A stretch of DNA of 64,000 nt from Herpetosiphonaceae bacterium. Its GTDB lineage: Bacteria > Chloroflexota > Chloroflexia > Chloroflexales > Herpetosiphonaceae. Shown piece after piece: positions 53,701-60,616 of this stretch (the first letter of the stretch is position 1; the number at the start of each line of letters is the position of its first letter). The stretch is from positions 28,600 to 92,599 of the forward strand of contig JABXJS010000127.1 of NCBI GenBank assembly GCA_013538855.1, written 5' to 3'. The notes beneath the pieces were generated by a model that was not told where the DNA came from, did not search any database, and was given only the letters and a program-made list of their open reading frames with translations. Position numbers and translations under genes: made by a program.

Positions 53701-54456
53701 GGCTCGGCCACCCGCACCACCGACGCCGATGGCGCGGTGATCGGCACGCAGGAGTACGACGCCTTCGGCGTGATCACGCGCAGCCAGGGCTGGAGCACGC
53801 GCTACGGCTACACCGGCCGCGAGCATCTCCCGCAGACCGACCTGCTCTACTACCGCTCGCGCTACTACGACTCAAGCGCCGGCCGCTTCCTCAGCGTCGA
53901 TAGCGTGCGCGGCAATGTGCTGCTGCCGCCAAGCCTGCACCGCTACACCTATGTGCACAACAACCCGGTCAACTATATTGATCCAATGGGCAATATCGCT
54001 TTTACACCCTATCTCGTCGTATTCCTCGCAGGAGTAGCAGTCTTTTTTACAGGATTTGTGATGGCAGGTGTTGGCGTGGCACGTTGGCAAAGCCACGATC
54101 CGGCTGTATCAGCCGATCAAAAGTGGGCAGGTTTCGTATACGCCTTAAGTGGTCTCAGCGTATCGGCGATTGGGCTACTACTCTCAATAGCTTCTGTCGC
54201 AATGGCCCCGCCTTTGCGTGTGTTCACACGCTATGCCTGGAAGATAAAGACAGCGTTGTGGGCATTTGCTACGGCTGTATTAACCGCGACAGCTGACCAG
54301 ATGTCTGGTCTTGGTGCTAGCTTGGATCGCCATGGTGCGCCAGCGTGGTTATCTGAAATTTTCTACGCTGTAGGGAATGCACCAAAATTTATTTTATTTA
54401 TTATTACTGCGGCGCTAACCCTGTCGTTGGCTATATATAACGTAAATAACCCTTAG
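47758..54456 (+). CDS. Secreted RHS/YD-repeat protein with a transglutaminase-like domain, 2232 residues
   Basis: After a signal peptide (about 5-28) and a helical Ala-rich region (to about 270) comes a transglutaminase-like domain (about 280-440). It has SLLIALLRAANIPARYAIGT, His407 (HTWVQAW) and Asp433 (WIDLDPW), but Ala336 stands where the catalytic Cys is expected. A Gly/Asn-rich linker (about 865-920) and a DUF6531-like start (about 942-1025) lead into about 35 YD repeats (to about 1935). The RHS core (about 1945-2077) follows, ending in YYRSRYYDSSAGRF and NYIDPMG. The last 154 residues are a distinct hydrophobic tip. RHS shells encapsulate C-terminal effectors in known systems; release here is inferred. 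The ATG has a GGGGAGG site; an earlier frame to 47704 lacks one. The next gene is 40 bases downstream. Confidence 0.92.
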   Translation: MQRFVRRWSFVFVFVFLLQPLCPPLAHAGRALQARRAALLVTAQRLGLDPLLLSDPSAYLAREDARREQQRTQAALAVARASQPDPVTLAALESTASAIKQAHAPSAVYGSLTALALVAQQLDTALAHGELRTPTALAGLRPLLEQTSADLDRLAATPAGAAPLAAERTATFVGAQREYVQAVLAVLDQQPDQSAPAAVHSAWLQQLQIALHGPAGSAASPALPGLPNAPTRSLAQAPHASALAFALADVSAASARLGRLPQTLAALTALSAPPTPADLAETIDVRFTASVQALVAQANGDPLALFNLVHDTFDSELYYGSKKGTQGTLDARAGNATDLSSLLIALLRAANIPARYAIGTVWLTGQQAQDLTRTTSTAAAADALATAGIPATYVIRSSGEPVVAIEHTWVQAWLPYEQYRGILEAQGASSWIDLDPWVKRFSFSTPVDLRQAVTFNALQYLQTLSTTTPLEQWLDQLRTYIRANQIICTTFAAATRVRTIVPDQRALLPARLPLRQFTLLAAPSEVSAAQRYALTIELLDGQNQAELSLERSLPEVYGQRIDLTFPAAAAADQALIDQYGDLFATPPYLVYLRPTLSISETAVATSAPLHPGVARTLRVAFYTPGLTSPVPEIAAETYAGEIRVVGLDYQTIPQALIDQATARQAALPAESPSAEAQRLYTMLLTYFKAVDRTWQTVTDIEQHTYVRDLGAGFGVRQVRVRSSFGAPVGVSAGAPLIDVPKLTWTPFDSSASQAHILPLTTLTGYQSSALEHQVVQQFFGMDAVSAVKSLQLASSGGQSMLTVTSAAQVPALQVPQAVKDTILDALNRGWHAVVSPSPITRYQWQGVGYIIFDPVSGSGAYLIANRANGGEGTGGGDGNNGSCGTGQGNACPSALDVLGWIVGALSGGAGGGGGNNGGGNLLRTGALGDAAASLASAGPAINPPSGYQNEVNLSNGNLLLQTGDLVVSSVGLPVGMARSYNSLLPYSGRFGPHWIDTFDERLIVANDGSVSYLDASGALYRFTPSGSDFSAPPGFFGTLAAAGGGYTLTTKEGITSTFAADGRLLQQQDRNQNTLTLNYNGSNQLISVTDASNRTALTFSYTNNRLTSITDLAGRSVQYTYTPSGALASVTDVDGHTTSYAYDDQHRIITLTNAKQQTTRYVYDDHGRVIRVIDPLGNVRSLAFDSYNGRTVVTGGRDNDTVYAIDPEGRPASITDALGNATSYQRDADHNVVALTTPTGNTTSMTYDDQGNMLSKTPPGGYPVAYTYADFGQVQTVTVDGTQVQANTYDAAGNLLTTTNAANQTASYTYDAQGRLQTSVDERGTESTYSYGASGIIESSTVAVANPVTGQTRTETTALHTDAVGRMIDMEDANGVQTTIATDGLGRFTTLSLPAAPATQLAYDPLGNPLLLSSAGLTQTLGYNGASQLTTITDTLNNVSRMDYDADGNQTRMIDPLGSIFSTEYDALGRQIRQIDPLGMITHYQQCATFDAVCAVVDGNGNTMKTQYDAFGRPTEVSDALGHTMRWQYDSAGRVIAATDAAGRTTRYAYDALDNLIAVTDALSHTTSFTYLPGTIGAGRDGGFPSGLTSLTDANNHTWTYDYDSQGRLVRETDPNSKATIYTYDPAGRMTARADANGALISYSYDSAGRLLGTTGALTATYSYDSTGRRTAMSNADAGYSYTHDAMGRLASLTDTTLNKTVALTYNARGQRATLVDPENGVTSYGYDAAGRLTRITDPQGGVTSYTYDAGGRRTQVRYPNGVTTTSTYDAANRLTALITHDAAGAVLSAYSYGYDAVGNRTSVTDANGLVTSYTYDALDRLTQVSTGSSVTSFTYDAVGNRQSMTVNGRTTAYTYDDANRLLTSTLDAATTTYAYDDNGNLISQAAPGGTTLYTYDAANRLLTLDVGGSVQRFAYAPTGERVSATASGSTTRFLVLQNQVLADYTPAGERSARYVHGRSLDEIVSITRASGTQYLHYDGLGSATRTTDADGAVIGTQEYDAFGVITRSQGWSTRYGYTGREHLPQTDLLYYRSRYYDSSAGRFLSVDSVRGNVLLPPSLHRYTYVHNNPVNYIDPMGNIAFTPYLVVFLAGVAVFFTGFVMAGVGVARWQSHDPAVSADQKWAGFVYALSGLSVSAIGLLLSIASVAMAPPLRVFTRYAWKIKTALWAFATAVLTATADQMSGLGASLDRHGAPAWLSEIFYAVGNAPKFILFIITAALTLSLAIYNVNNP
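53995..54456 (+). other. RHS C-terminal tip, hydrophobic and AT-richer
   Basis: The segment after the DPMG motif codes for about 154 residues with roughly four hydrophobic stretches: FTPYLVVFLAGVAVFFTGF, FVYALSGLSVSAIGLLLSIA, ALWAFATAVLTAT and FILFIITAALTLSLAIYNV. Its base composition is visibly lower in GC than the RHS repeats before it, as is usual for exchanged RHS tips. No enzymatic toxin motif is seen, so a membrane-active role is possible. No small immunity-type gene follows. Confidence 0.75.
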
Positions 54457-54496
54457 ATTTGGGTTGAATTTGTACTTTTTCTTTGGAGGAAATCAT

Positions 54497-57400
54497 ATGA
54501 AGCGCTCGTTTTTGCTCCTCCTTGCTTTGATCGCGATCCTGCTGAGCTTCATTCCCCAGCAGCCGATTTCATACGCCCGTCCCGCGCAGGCCCCCAGTGC
54601 GCCTGCCACTGCCGCTGCGATCAGCGATGGCCTCGCCTGGCTCGACGGCCAGCAGAGCAGCGCCGGGGCCTGGCTGGCCAGCGCCCGCGGCCTCTCGATC
54701 CGCGACACGGCCACGGTGGCCCAGGCGCTCGCTAGCGCTCGGCCCGCCGCCGACCCGACGCTGCAGCAGGCGCTGCGCTGGCTGAGCGCCCAGTCATCGT
54801 GGGAGACCGACCTTCAGGCGCGCAGCGCTGTCGCGCTCCAGGCTGGCGGCTGGCGCGGCCCAGCCCAGCGCACCCCGCTCGCCGATCTCCAGCACGACAA
54901 CGGCTCCTGGGGCGACGACGCCTTCGGCTGGCAGGGCAACGCCTTCGACACCGCGCTGGCGCTGCAGGCGCTGGCCGGGCTGCCCACGCCGCCACAGCAG
55001 CAGGCTCAGGCCGCTTTCGCCTACCTGCAGAGCGAGCGCCAGGCCGACGGCAGCTGGCGCTTGGTCAGCGACCGCTCCAGCGTGCGTGCCACCGCGACGG
55101 TGCTGATCGGCATCGGGGCCTTCCGCCAGCACTACAATGTGGATGGGCTGGTCGCGCCTGCCATCGCCTACCTGCACACCAAGCAGCACGGCGATGGCTC
55201 CTTCGGCGACAATCCGAGCGGCACGGTTGCGGAGACCGCGCTGGCGCTGCTCGGCCTCTGGGCTGCTGGCGACGCCGATCAGGCGGTGCTCGATCAGGCG
55301 CGCACCTATCTGCTCGCCCAGCAGGCGGGCAATGGCGCATGGAACAATCGCGCCTACGACACGGCGCTGGCCATCCTCGCGCTCAACCAGCGTGCGGTCA
55401 CGCGCTGGACGGGCCAGATCATCGACAGCTTCAATCAGCTCAACCGACCCGTCGCCAATGCCACAATCACCATTGACCTGCCCGGCGGCCCGCTCCAGGC
55501 CACCAGCGCCGCCGATGGATCGTTTGTGCTGGAGAACATCCCGCCTGGCGTGCACGATGCCGTGCTGTCCAAGTCCGGCTACACCAGCACGACCATCACG
55601 GCTCCGGCGGTCGCTGGGCGCAGCATCGACCTCGGCCAGCTGCCGATCACGCTGATCAACACCCAGGTTGATTTCACCTGGTCGCCTGATCCGATTCAGC
55701 AGGGCCAGTCGGTCAGCTTTACCAGCAACATCGCGCCCGCCGCTGGACAGTCGATCGTGAGCTACAAGTGGCGCACCAGCGCCGATCAAAACGCCACGGG
55801 CACGACGCCTACCTGGTCGTTCACCTTCAACGGCGCTGGCACCTTCACCGTGACGCTGACAGTGATCGACAGCGCAGGCGCGACGCTGGAGCGCACCAAG
55901 TCGCTTGCCGTCAATCCGCCGCCGCCGGTTAGCGCCGATCCCAACCAGCGCCCGCTGATCACGCTGTATCCGCCGACGGGCAGCTGTACCGCAGAAGCGG
56001 GCATGGTTGGCAGCTGCTCCTTCTCGGCCTTTGTCACGCTGCGCGATGGCAGCAGCGACTACGGCATTCTGTGGGATTTCGGCGATGGCACCATCGAGGA
56101 CGGCTTCTACCGTAATCACAGCTATCCGCAGCACCTCTATGCCGATGATGGCGTATTCAACGTGACGGCCAACGTGCTCACCACCAACGGCATGACCGCC
56201 AGCGCGACCATGCCCTTCACGGTCACAAACGTTGCCCCCAGCGTCGATGCTGGCCCCGACCGTACCGTGACGACTGGTGCGGTGGTCGCGCTGCCCGTCT
56301 CCGTCAGCGATCCGAGCAGTGCCGATGCTGGCGTGCTGGTGCCAAGCTGGGATTTTGGCGATGGCTCCACGGCCACGCCCTCCGTGGTCAATCGCGCTGG
56401 CTCCACCGTGACGGCGGTGGTCACGCACACCTGGACCACGCCGGGCACCTATCAGGTCGCCGTCACCGCCGATGATTTCGACGGCGGCATCACGACCGAT
56501 CAGGCGACCTACACGGTGCAGAATGCCAACCACAAGCCGGTTGTTAGCTCGCAGGCCCCCGATCTGGCCGTGGTCGGCGTGCCCTACTCCTATCAGGTCA
56601 GCGCCAGCGATCCCGATGGCGACGCGCTCACCTACACGCTGCTCCAGGCTCCGCTCGGCATGACCATCAGCGCCGCCGGCCTGATCCGCTGGACGCCGCT
56701 GATCACCCAGACGGGCTTTGTGCCTGTGCAGCTCAAGCTCAGCGATGGCAACGGCGGCATGACGCTGCACTGGTGGGGCATCACCGTGCTGCCCAGCGCG
56801 CCAACCAGCGATCTGATTGTGCACAGCGTCGATACCAGCGCGATGGCTGCCGATCCGCAGTCGCTGCAGGCCAGCGGCACGGTTGCGGCCAGCATCCAGA
56901 ACATCGGCCTGCTTTCGACAACGCTGCCCTTCTCTGTGACCTTCTTCGACGATACGAACCTGGATCGCACCTGGTCGCCGGGCGTTGACAGCGTGCTCGG
57001 CATTGGCACCGTCAGCCAGCCGCTGGCGGCGCAGGGCAGCACCACCGTCTCGGCCGCAGTGGCGGGCACGGTGCTCTTCCGCGACAACGTGGTCTACGCC
57101 TACGTCGATAGTGGCCAGCGCATCGACGAGGTTGGCCGCGAGGACAACAACATCGGCCAGAGCGCCAGCACGAGCGCCGATCAGTATGTGCCGCCGGTCG
57201 GCGTCTTTGCGCCCACGATCAAGTGGAGCTGGAAGGGCTTTATCAATGATGATCGAACCTTTGCGCTGAACTTACCCGCCGTTTCACCGCTGGTCGATAC
57301 CAACGCCGATGGTGTGGTCAGCTCGCGTGATGTTCCTGCACTCGTGTTTGTGTTCAATCAGTACCGCAATAGCGTCAATGCGCATACGCTCATCGCCCTG

Positions 57401-60019
57401 CGCGGCGATACTGGGCAGCAGTTGTGTCAAACCCAGTTCAACACTAATGTCTCTGGTGTGCAGATGCATCCAACTATCGGCGATCTTAACCACGATGGGC
57501 GGCCAGAGATTGTGCTCTATTTTGATATCTACAATCCGGTATATCAAAAGCAGGTGGCGGTCTTCGATGCAGGCTGTCGTGAGCTATGGCGCACCAGTGT
57601 TGATACCCCATGTCTCTCTTTTACCGAGTACAATTCAGGACTCACCCTTGCCGATCTCGATGGCGACCGCGATGTCGAGATCATCGTTGGCATGACTGCG
57701 CTCAACAACGATGGCTCTATTCGCTGGAACCGCAGCGAGTCCTATAGCAGCTGCTTCCCAACGGTTGCGGATATCAACGCTGATGGTCGGCCGGAGATCG
57801 TCTATGGCGATAAAATTCTCAATGCCGATGGCGCGCTGCTGCGCTCCTTTGCTGAACAAATAAATGGCAGTGTCGCCATTGGGAACTTCGATGCTGATCC
57901 CGAGCCAGAATTGTTGAGTTTGGGCTTGAATCAGACTACGCTGGTCGATGAAATGCGCCTGCGTAACGCCGATGGCTCCACGATCTGGGGGCCAATTGCG
58001 ATCTCCGATGGCTACGCGAATGCGCCCACGCTTGGCGACTTTAATCTCGACGGTGTGCCCGATATCGCCCATAACATGGAGCCAAGCTCCACTTTAATGG
58101 TGCGCGATGGCCGCAATGGCAACGTGCTCTGGAGCCGCTACTTTGCCAATGCTACGGCATCGAGCAACGGCGTCTCCGCCTTCGACTTCGACGGCGATGG
58201 CGCGCTAGAGCTGGCCTACAACGAAGAGAATGGTGTGTACTTGTTCGATGGCCTGACTGGAAACACCCTCTGGCAGTCGGCCTACTCCAGTGCTACCGCA
58301 TTCGAGTATCCGGTCATCGCCGATCTCGACGCCGATGGCCACGCCGACTTTGTGATCCTCACCGATAGCGCGTACTCGAGCAGCGACTACGGCACGGCGA
58401 CGGTCTACAGCGACCGCTTCAACACCTGGCGGCCCGCCCGCCCCACCTGGAATCAGTACGACTATGTGCCCACGCAGATCAACACCGATTCCAGCGTGCC
58501 GCAGTTCCCCGCGCCGAGTTGGCTCAAGTACAACACGTTCCGTGTTCAGGCTCCGCCTGATACCACCGATCCGTTTGCAACCCCCGATCTGACCGCATCG
58601 CTCTTGCTTGTCGATGCCGCACAGTGCGGCGCTGCGGTCGATCTTACGCTGCGCGTCGGCAATGGCGGCGGTGTGGCGGCACCTGCTGGCATCAGTGTGG
58701 CCTTCTATCACGACAGCCTTGATCCTGCCAACCTGCTGGGAGCCACCACAACCGCGCGCACCCTCGCGCCCGGTGACTTCGAGGATGTGCGCTGGACGTG
58801 GCTGCTTCCGCCCACCAGCGCCCAGACGCTGATCGCTGTCGTCAATGGGCAGGCCGTCACCACCAACGTGCCCGAGGGCGATCACGCCAACAACGTGCAC
58901 TCCCGCACGCTCACGCTGTGCGACGCAGCCAACCACGCCCCGGTCTTTACAACAACGAGTCTGCCGGTCGCCACGGTCGATCAGCCCTATGCTGCGCCCA
59001 TTCAGGCCACCGACAGCGATGGCGATGCGCTGGTCTATGCGCTGGTGGATGGGCCAGCCCAGCTTGCGCTGCATCCTACTGCGGGCGCGGCGCAGTGGGT
59101 GCCCGCTGCCGCTGATCTCGGCGACCACGCGCTGACAGTGACTGTCGCCGATGGCCGTGGCGGCAGCGCAACCACTACGCTGACGCTCACTGTGGCCCTG
59201 CCCGCCGCTGGCGGTGATCCGCCGCCGGTCTGCACCACGCCTGGCGGCGATCCAGCCGACCCGGAAATCCCTGGCAACGGCCAGGACGACGACTGCAATC
59301 CTAGCACGCCGGATGTGATTCCTGCTGGCAGCGTCGTGGCCACTATCGCCACCGACCGCCGCGTCTACCCTTCGAACACCACGGGGCTGCTGCTGGCAAC
59401 CGTGCGCAACACCCATCCTAGCTTCACACTCGTTGGTCTCCAGGCCCATCTGCGTGCCGCCGCTGGCTCAGCAGCTGATGTCACGCTTGATTTGCCGCCG
59501 CTTGCTCCCGGCACGTCGCTCGATGTGAGTCAAGCCTTCGATACAGCCACGGTGCCGCCAGGTGCCTACGTTGCGCAGATCGACGTGCGTGCGGCGTCCG
59601 CAAGCGCTGCGAGCGCCAGCAGCGACTTTTCGATTATTGCTGGCGCAGATGTCGGCGTCGCCCTCAAGGGGGCGCTCTCCCTGACCACGACCAGCATCAC
59701 GGTGACCATTGGCGCGCCAATCAGCACTACCTGGCAGGTGCAGAATATTGGCAACACCGACCTGTCCCAGGTGCTCGTGCAGGTGCTGGCAGTTGATCCT
59801 GTCACTGGGGCGGTGCGCGGCCGCACAGCCCAGCTGGTTGACCTGGCGCAGCAGCAGTCGGCGCAGGGCAGCGCGCTCATCCCCCATGTGATCCACAGCG
59901 GGCCGCTGCTGCTGGTGCTCACCGCCACCGTCGCCACCGTCGAGCAGTCGCTCGATAGCCAGGGTGTCGTGATTGATGGTGCTGTCCGCTCCAACTTCTT
60001 GCCGCTCGTGATGCGCTAG
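54497..60019 (+). CDS. Secreted toroid/PKD/FG-GAP protein, 1840 residues
   Basis: A signal peptide (about 3-28) precedes an alpha/alpha-toroid of the prenyltransferase/squalene-cyclase type (about 32-298) with repeated G-(S/A)-W/F motifs: DNGSWGDD, ADGSWRLV, GDGSFGDN, GNGAWNNR. No DxDD or metal-binding catalytic motif is seen. Then come a carboxypeptidase-regulatory-like domain (302-382), three PKD domains (390-675; WDFGDG twice), a putative Ig domain (678-765) and a CARDB-like domain (768-895). An FG-GAP/VCBS propeller (912-1302) carries about eight D-x-(D/N)-x-D-G motifs, expected to bind calcium. A second CARDB/Ig set and a PGNGQDDDCNPSTPD metal-binding-like motif follow. It ends SNFLPLVMR. 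The ATG at 54497 has a GGAGGA site and lies 40 bases after the RHS stop, so the two are probably co-transcribed. Confidence 0.9.
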   Translation: MKRSFLLLLALIAILLSFIPQQPISYARPAQAPSAPATAAAISDGLAWLDGQQSSAGAWLASARGLSIRDTATVAQALASARPAADPTLQQALRWLSAQSSWETDLQARSAVALQAGGWRGPAQRTPLADLQHDNGSWGDDAFGWQGNAFDTALALQALAGLPTPPQQQAQAAFAYLQSERQADGSWRLVSDRSSVRATATVLIGIGAFRQHYNVDGLVAPAIAYLHTKQHGDGSFGDNPSGTVAETALALLGLWAAGDADQAVLDQARTYLLAQQAGNGAWNNRAYDTALAILALNQRAVTRWTGQIIDSFNQLNRPVANATITIDLPGGPLQATSAADGSFVLENIPPGVHDAVLSKSGYTSTTITAPAVAGRSIDLGQLPITLINTQVDFTWSPDPIQQGQSVSFTSNIAPAAGQSIVSYKWRTSADQNATGTTPTWSFTFNGAGTFTVTLTVIDSAGATLERTKSLAVNPPPPVSADPNQRPLITLYPPTGSCTAEAGMVGSCSFSAFVTLRDGSSDYGILWDFGDGTIEDGFYRNHSYPQHLYADDGVFNVTANVLTTNGMTASATMPFTVTNVAPSVDAGPDRTVTTGAVVALPVSVSDPSSADAGVLVPSWDFGDGSTATPSVVNRAGSTVTAVVTHTWTTPGTYQVAVTADDFDGGITTDQATYTVQNANHKPVVSSQAPDLAVVGVPYSYQVSASDPDGDALTYTLLQAPLGMTISAAGLIRWTPLITQTGFVPVQLKLSDGNGGMTLHWWGITVLPSAPTSDLIVHSVDTSAMAADPQSLQASGTVAASIQNIGLLSTTLPFSVTFFDDTNLDRTWSPGVDSVLGIGTVSQPLAAQGSTTVSAAVAGTVLFRDNVVYAYVDSGQRIDEVGREDNNIGQSASTSADQYVPPVGVFAPTIKWSWKGFINDDRTFALNLPAVSPLVDTNADGVVSSRDVPALVFVFNQYRNSVNAHTLIALRGDTGQQLCQTQFNTNVSGVQMHPTIGDLNHDGRPEIVLYFDIYNPVYQKQVAVFDAGCRELWRTSVDTPCLSFTEYNSGLTLADLDGDRDVEIIVGMTALNNDGSIRWNRSESYSSCFPTVADINADGRPEIVYGDKILNADGALLRSFAEQINGSVAIGNFDADPEPELLSLGLNQTTLVDEMRLRNADGSTIWGPIAISDGYANAPTLGDFNLDGVPDIAHNMEPSSTLMVRDGRNGNVLWSRYFANATASSNGVSAFDFDGDGALELAYNEENGVYLFDGLTGNTLWQSAYSSATAFEYPVIADLDADGHADFVILTDSAYSSSDYGTATVYSDRFNTWRPARPTWNQYDYVPTQINTDSSVPQFPAPSWLKYNTFRVQAPPDTTDPFATPDLTASLLLVDAAQCGAAVDLTLRVGNGGGVAAPAGISVAFYHDSLDPANLLGATTTARTLAPGDFEDVRWTWLLPPTSAQTLIAVVNGQAVTTNVPEGDHANNVHSRTLTLCDAANHAPVFTTTSLPVATVDQPYAAPIQATDSDGDALVYALVDGPAQLALHPTAGAAQWVPAAADLGDHALTVTVADGRGGSATTTLTLTVALPAAGGDPPPVCTTPGGDPADPEIPGNGQDDDCNPSTPDVIPAGSVVATIATDRRVYPSNTTGLLLATVRNTHPSFTLVGLQAHLRAAAGSAADVTLDLPPLAPGTSLDVSQAFDTATVPPGAYVAQIDVRAASASAASASSDFSIIAGADVGVALKGALSLTTTSITVTIGAPISTTWQVQNIGNTDLSQVLVQVLAVDPVTGAVRGRTAQLVDLAQQQSAQGSALIPHVIHSGPLLLVLTATVATVEQSLDSQGVVIDGAVRSNFLPLVMR

Positions 60020-60029
60020 CCTCAAATGC

Positions 60030-60068
60030 AGGCGCGGTAGGTGTAGTCCGCCTACGCCTACCGCGCCT
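60030..60068 (+). terminator. Long hairpin between convergent genes
   Basis: A 17-bp stem with one G-U pair (60030-60046 with 60052-60068) and a 5-base loop lies 11 bases after the stop of the toroid/FG-GAP gene. It has no T-run on either side, so its termination strength is uncertain. Confidence 0.6.
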
Positions 60069-60120
60069 GTCTGCGAGCTGCTTCGTCGCTCTAATCCTAT
60101 GCCAGCACGCTTGGTGGACC

Positions 60121-60597
60121 CTAGGGTGCACGCTCCAGCTCTAGCTCATCGTGGAGCGGGATGCCATCGTTGCCGATCAGTGGAATGCTCGGCTTGAGCC
60201 TGCGCGCTTCGTCCACGGCCCCAGGATGCACCGCGACGAGCCGAAATCCGCGCTTCTGATAGAAGCGTAGCGCGTTGAGATTATCGTTGGTCGTGATCAG
60301 CCAGAGTCGGCTACACCCTTCTGCTCGCGCCAGTGCCGCCACCACCTCAATCAGCGCCGCGCCGATGCCGCGCCCTTCGCTGCGGCTATCGAGGGTGACA
60401 ATTTCACATGCGCCATCGACGATCTCATAGGTGATAACACCCTGCCACGCTCCGTCAGTCTCAACCACGAAGCCGCTCAGCATCGCTGGCGTGTAGGTTC
60501 GTCCATGGCCGACGACGCAGTCTGCGCCCCACTGCTGCTCAAACCACTGCACCAGCGCTGGCAGATCGGCGCTGGTGAGTGCGCGTGGTGTGCTCAT
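60121..60597 (-). CDS. GNAT-family N-acetyltransferase, 158 residues
   Basis: A single GNAT fold. Acceptor-side strands (about 10-75) are followed by the acetyl-CoA loop SRSEGRGIGAALIEVV (Q/R-x-x-G-x-G/A form) at about 75-90, then LWLITTNDNLNALRFYQKRGFRLV and the tail LKPSIPLIGNDGIPLHDELELE. This tail pattern recurs in a subgroup of small GNATs of unknown substrate. The ATG at 60597 has a GGGGAGAA site. A longer frame to 60627 overlaps the upstream gene and has no site. It lies 19 bases after the stop of the first two-domain GNAT gene, which implies an operon. The substrate cannot be read from sequence. Confidence 0.9.
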   Translation of the reverse strand: MSTPRALTSADLPALVQWFEQQWGADCVVGHGRTYTPAMLSGFVVETDGAWQGVITYEIVDGACEIVTLDSRSEGRGIGAALIEVVAALARAEGCSRLWLITTNDNLNALRFYQKRGFRLVAVHPGAVDEARRLKPSIPLIGNDGIPLHDELELERAP

Positions 60598-60616
60598 GTC
60601 GCGTTCTCCCCGCTGC

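Noticed and set aside
51772..53826. A long open frame antisense to the RHS repeats (684 codons)
   Set aside because: It mirrors the YD repeats and reads as low-complexity Ala/Gly/Val/Ile sequence with no motif or ribosome site; the plus-strand RHS frame explains the region.
54594..55390. Annotation of the toroid as a squalene or terpene cyclase
   Set aside because: The repeats fit the fold but no catalytic Asp motif is present and the protein is exported.
54794..56824. A long antisense frame (676 codons) opposite the toroid/PKD protein
   Set aside because: It is Arg/Ala/Gly-rich without any recognisable domain, an expected by-product of GC-rich codon use on the other strand.
58205..59449. 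A 414-codon antisense frame opposite the FG-GAP region
   Set aside because: Asp-rich sense repeats produce Ile/Val/Arg-rich antisense sequence; nothing recognisable.
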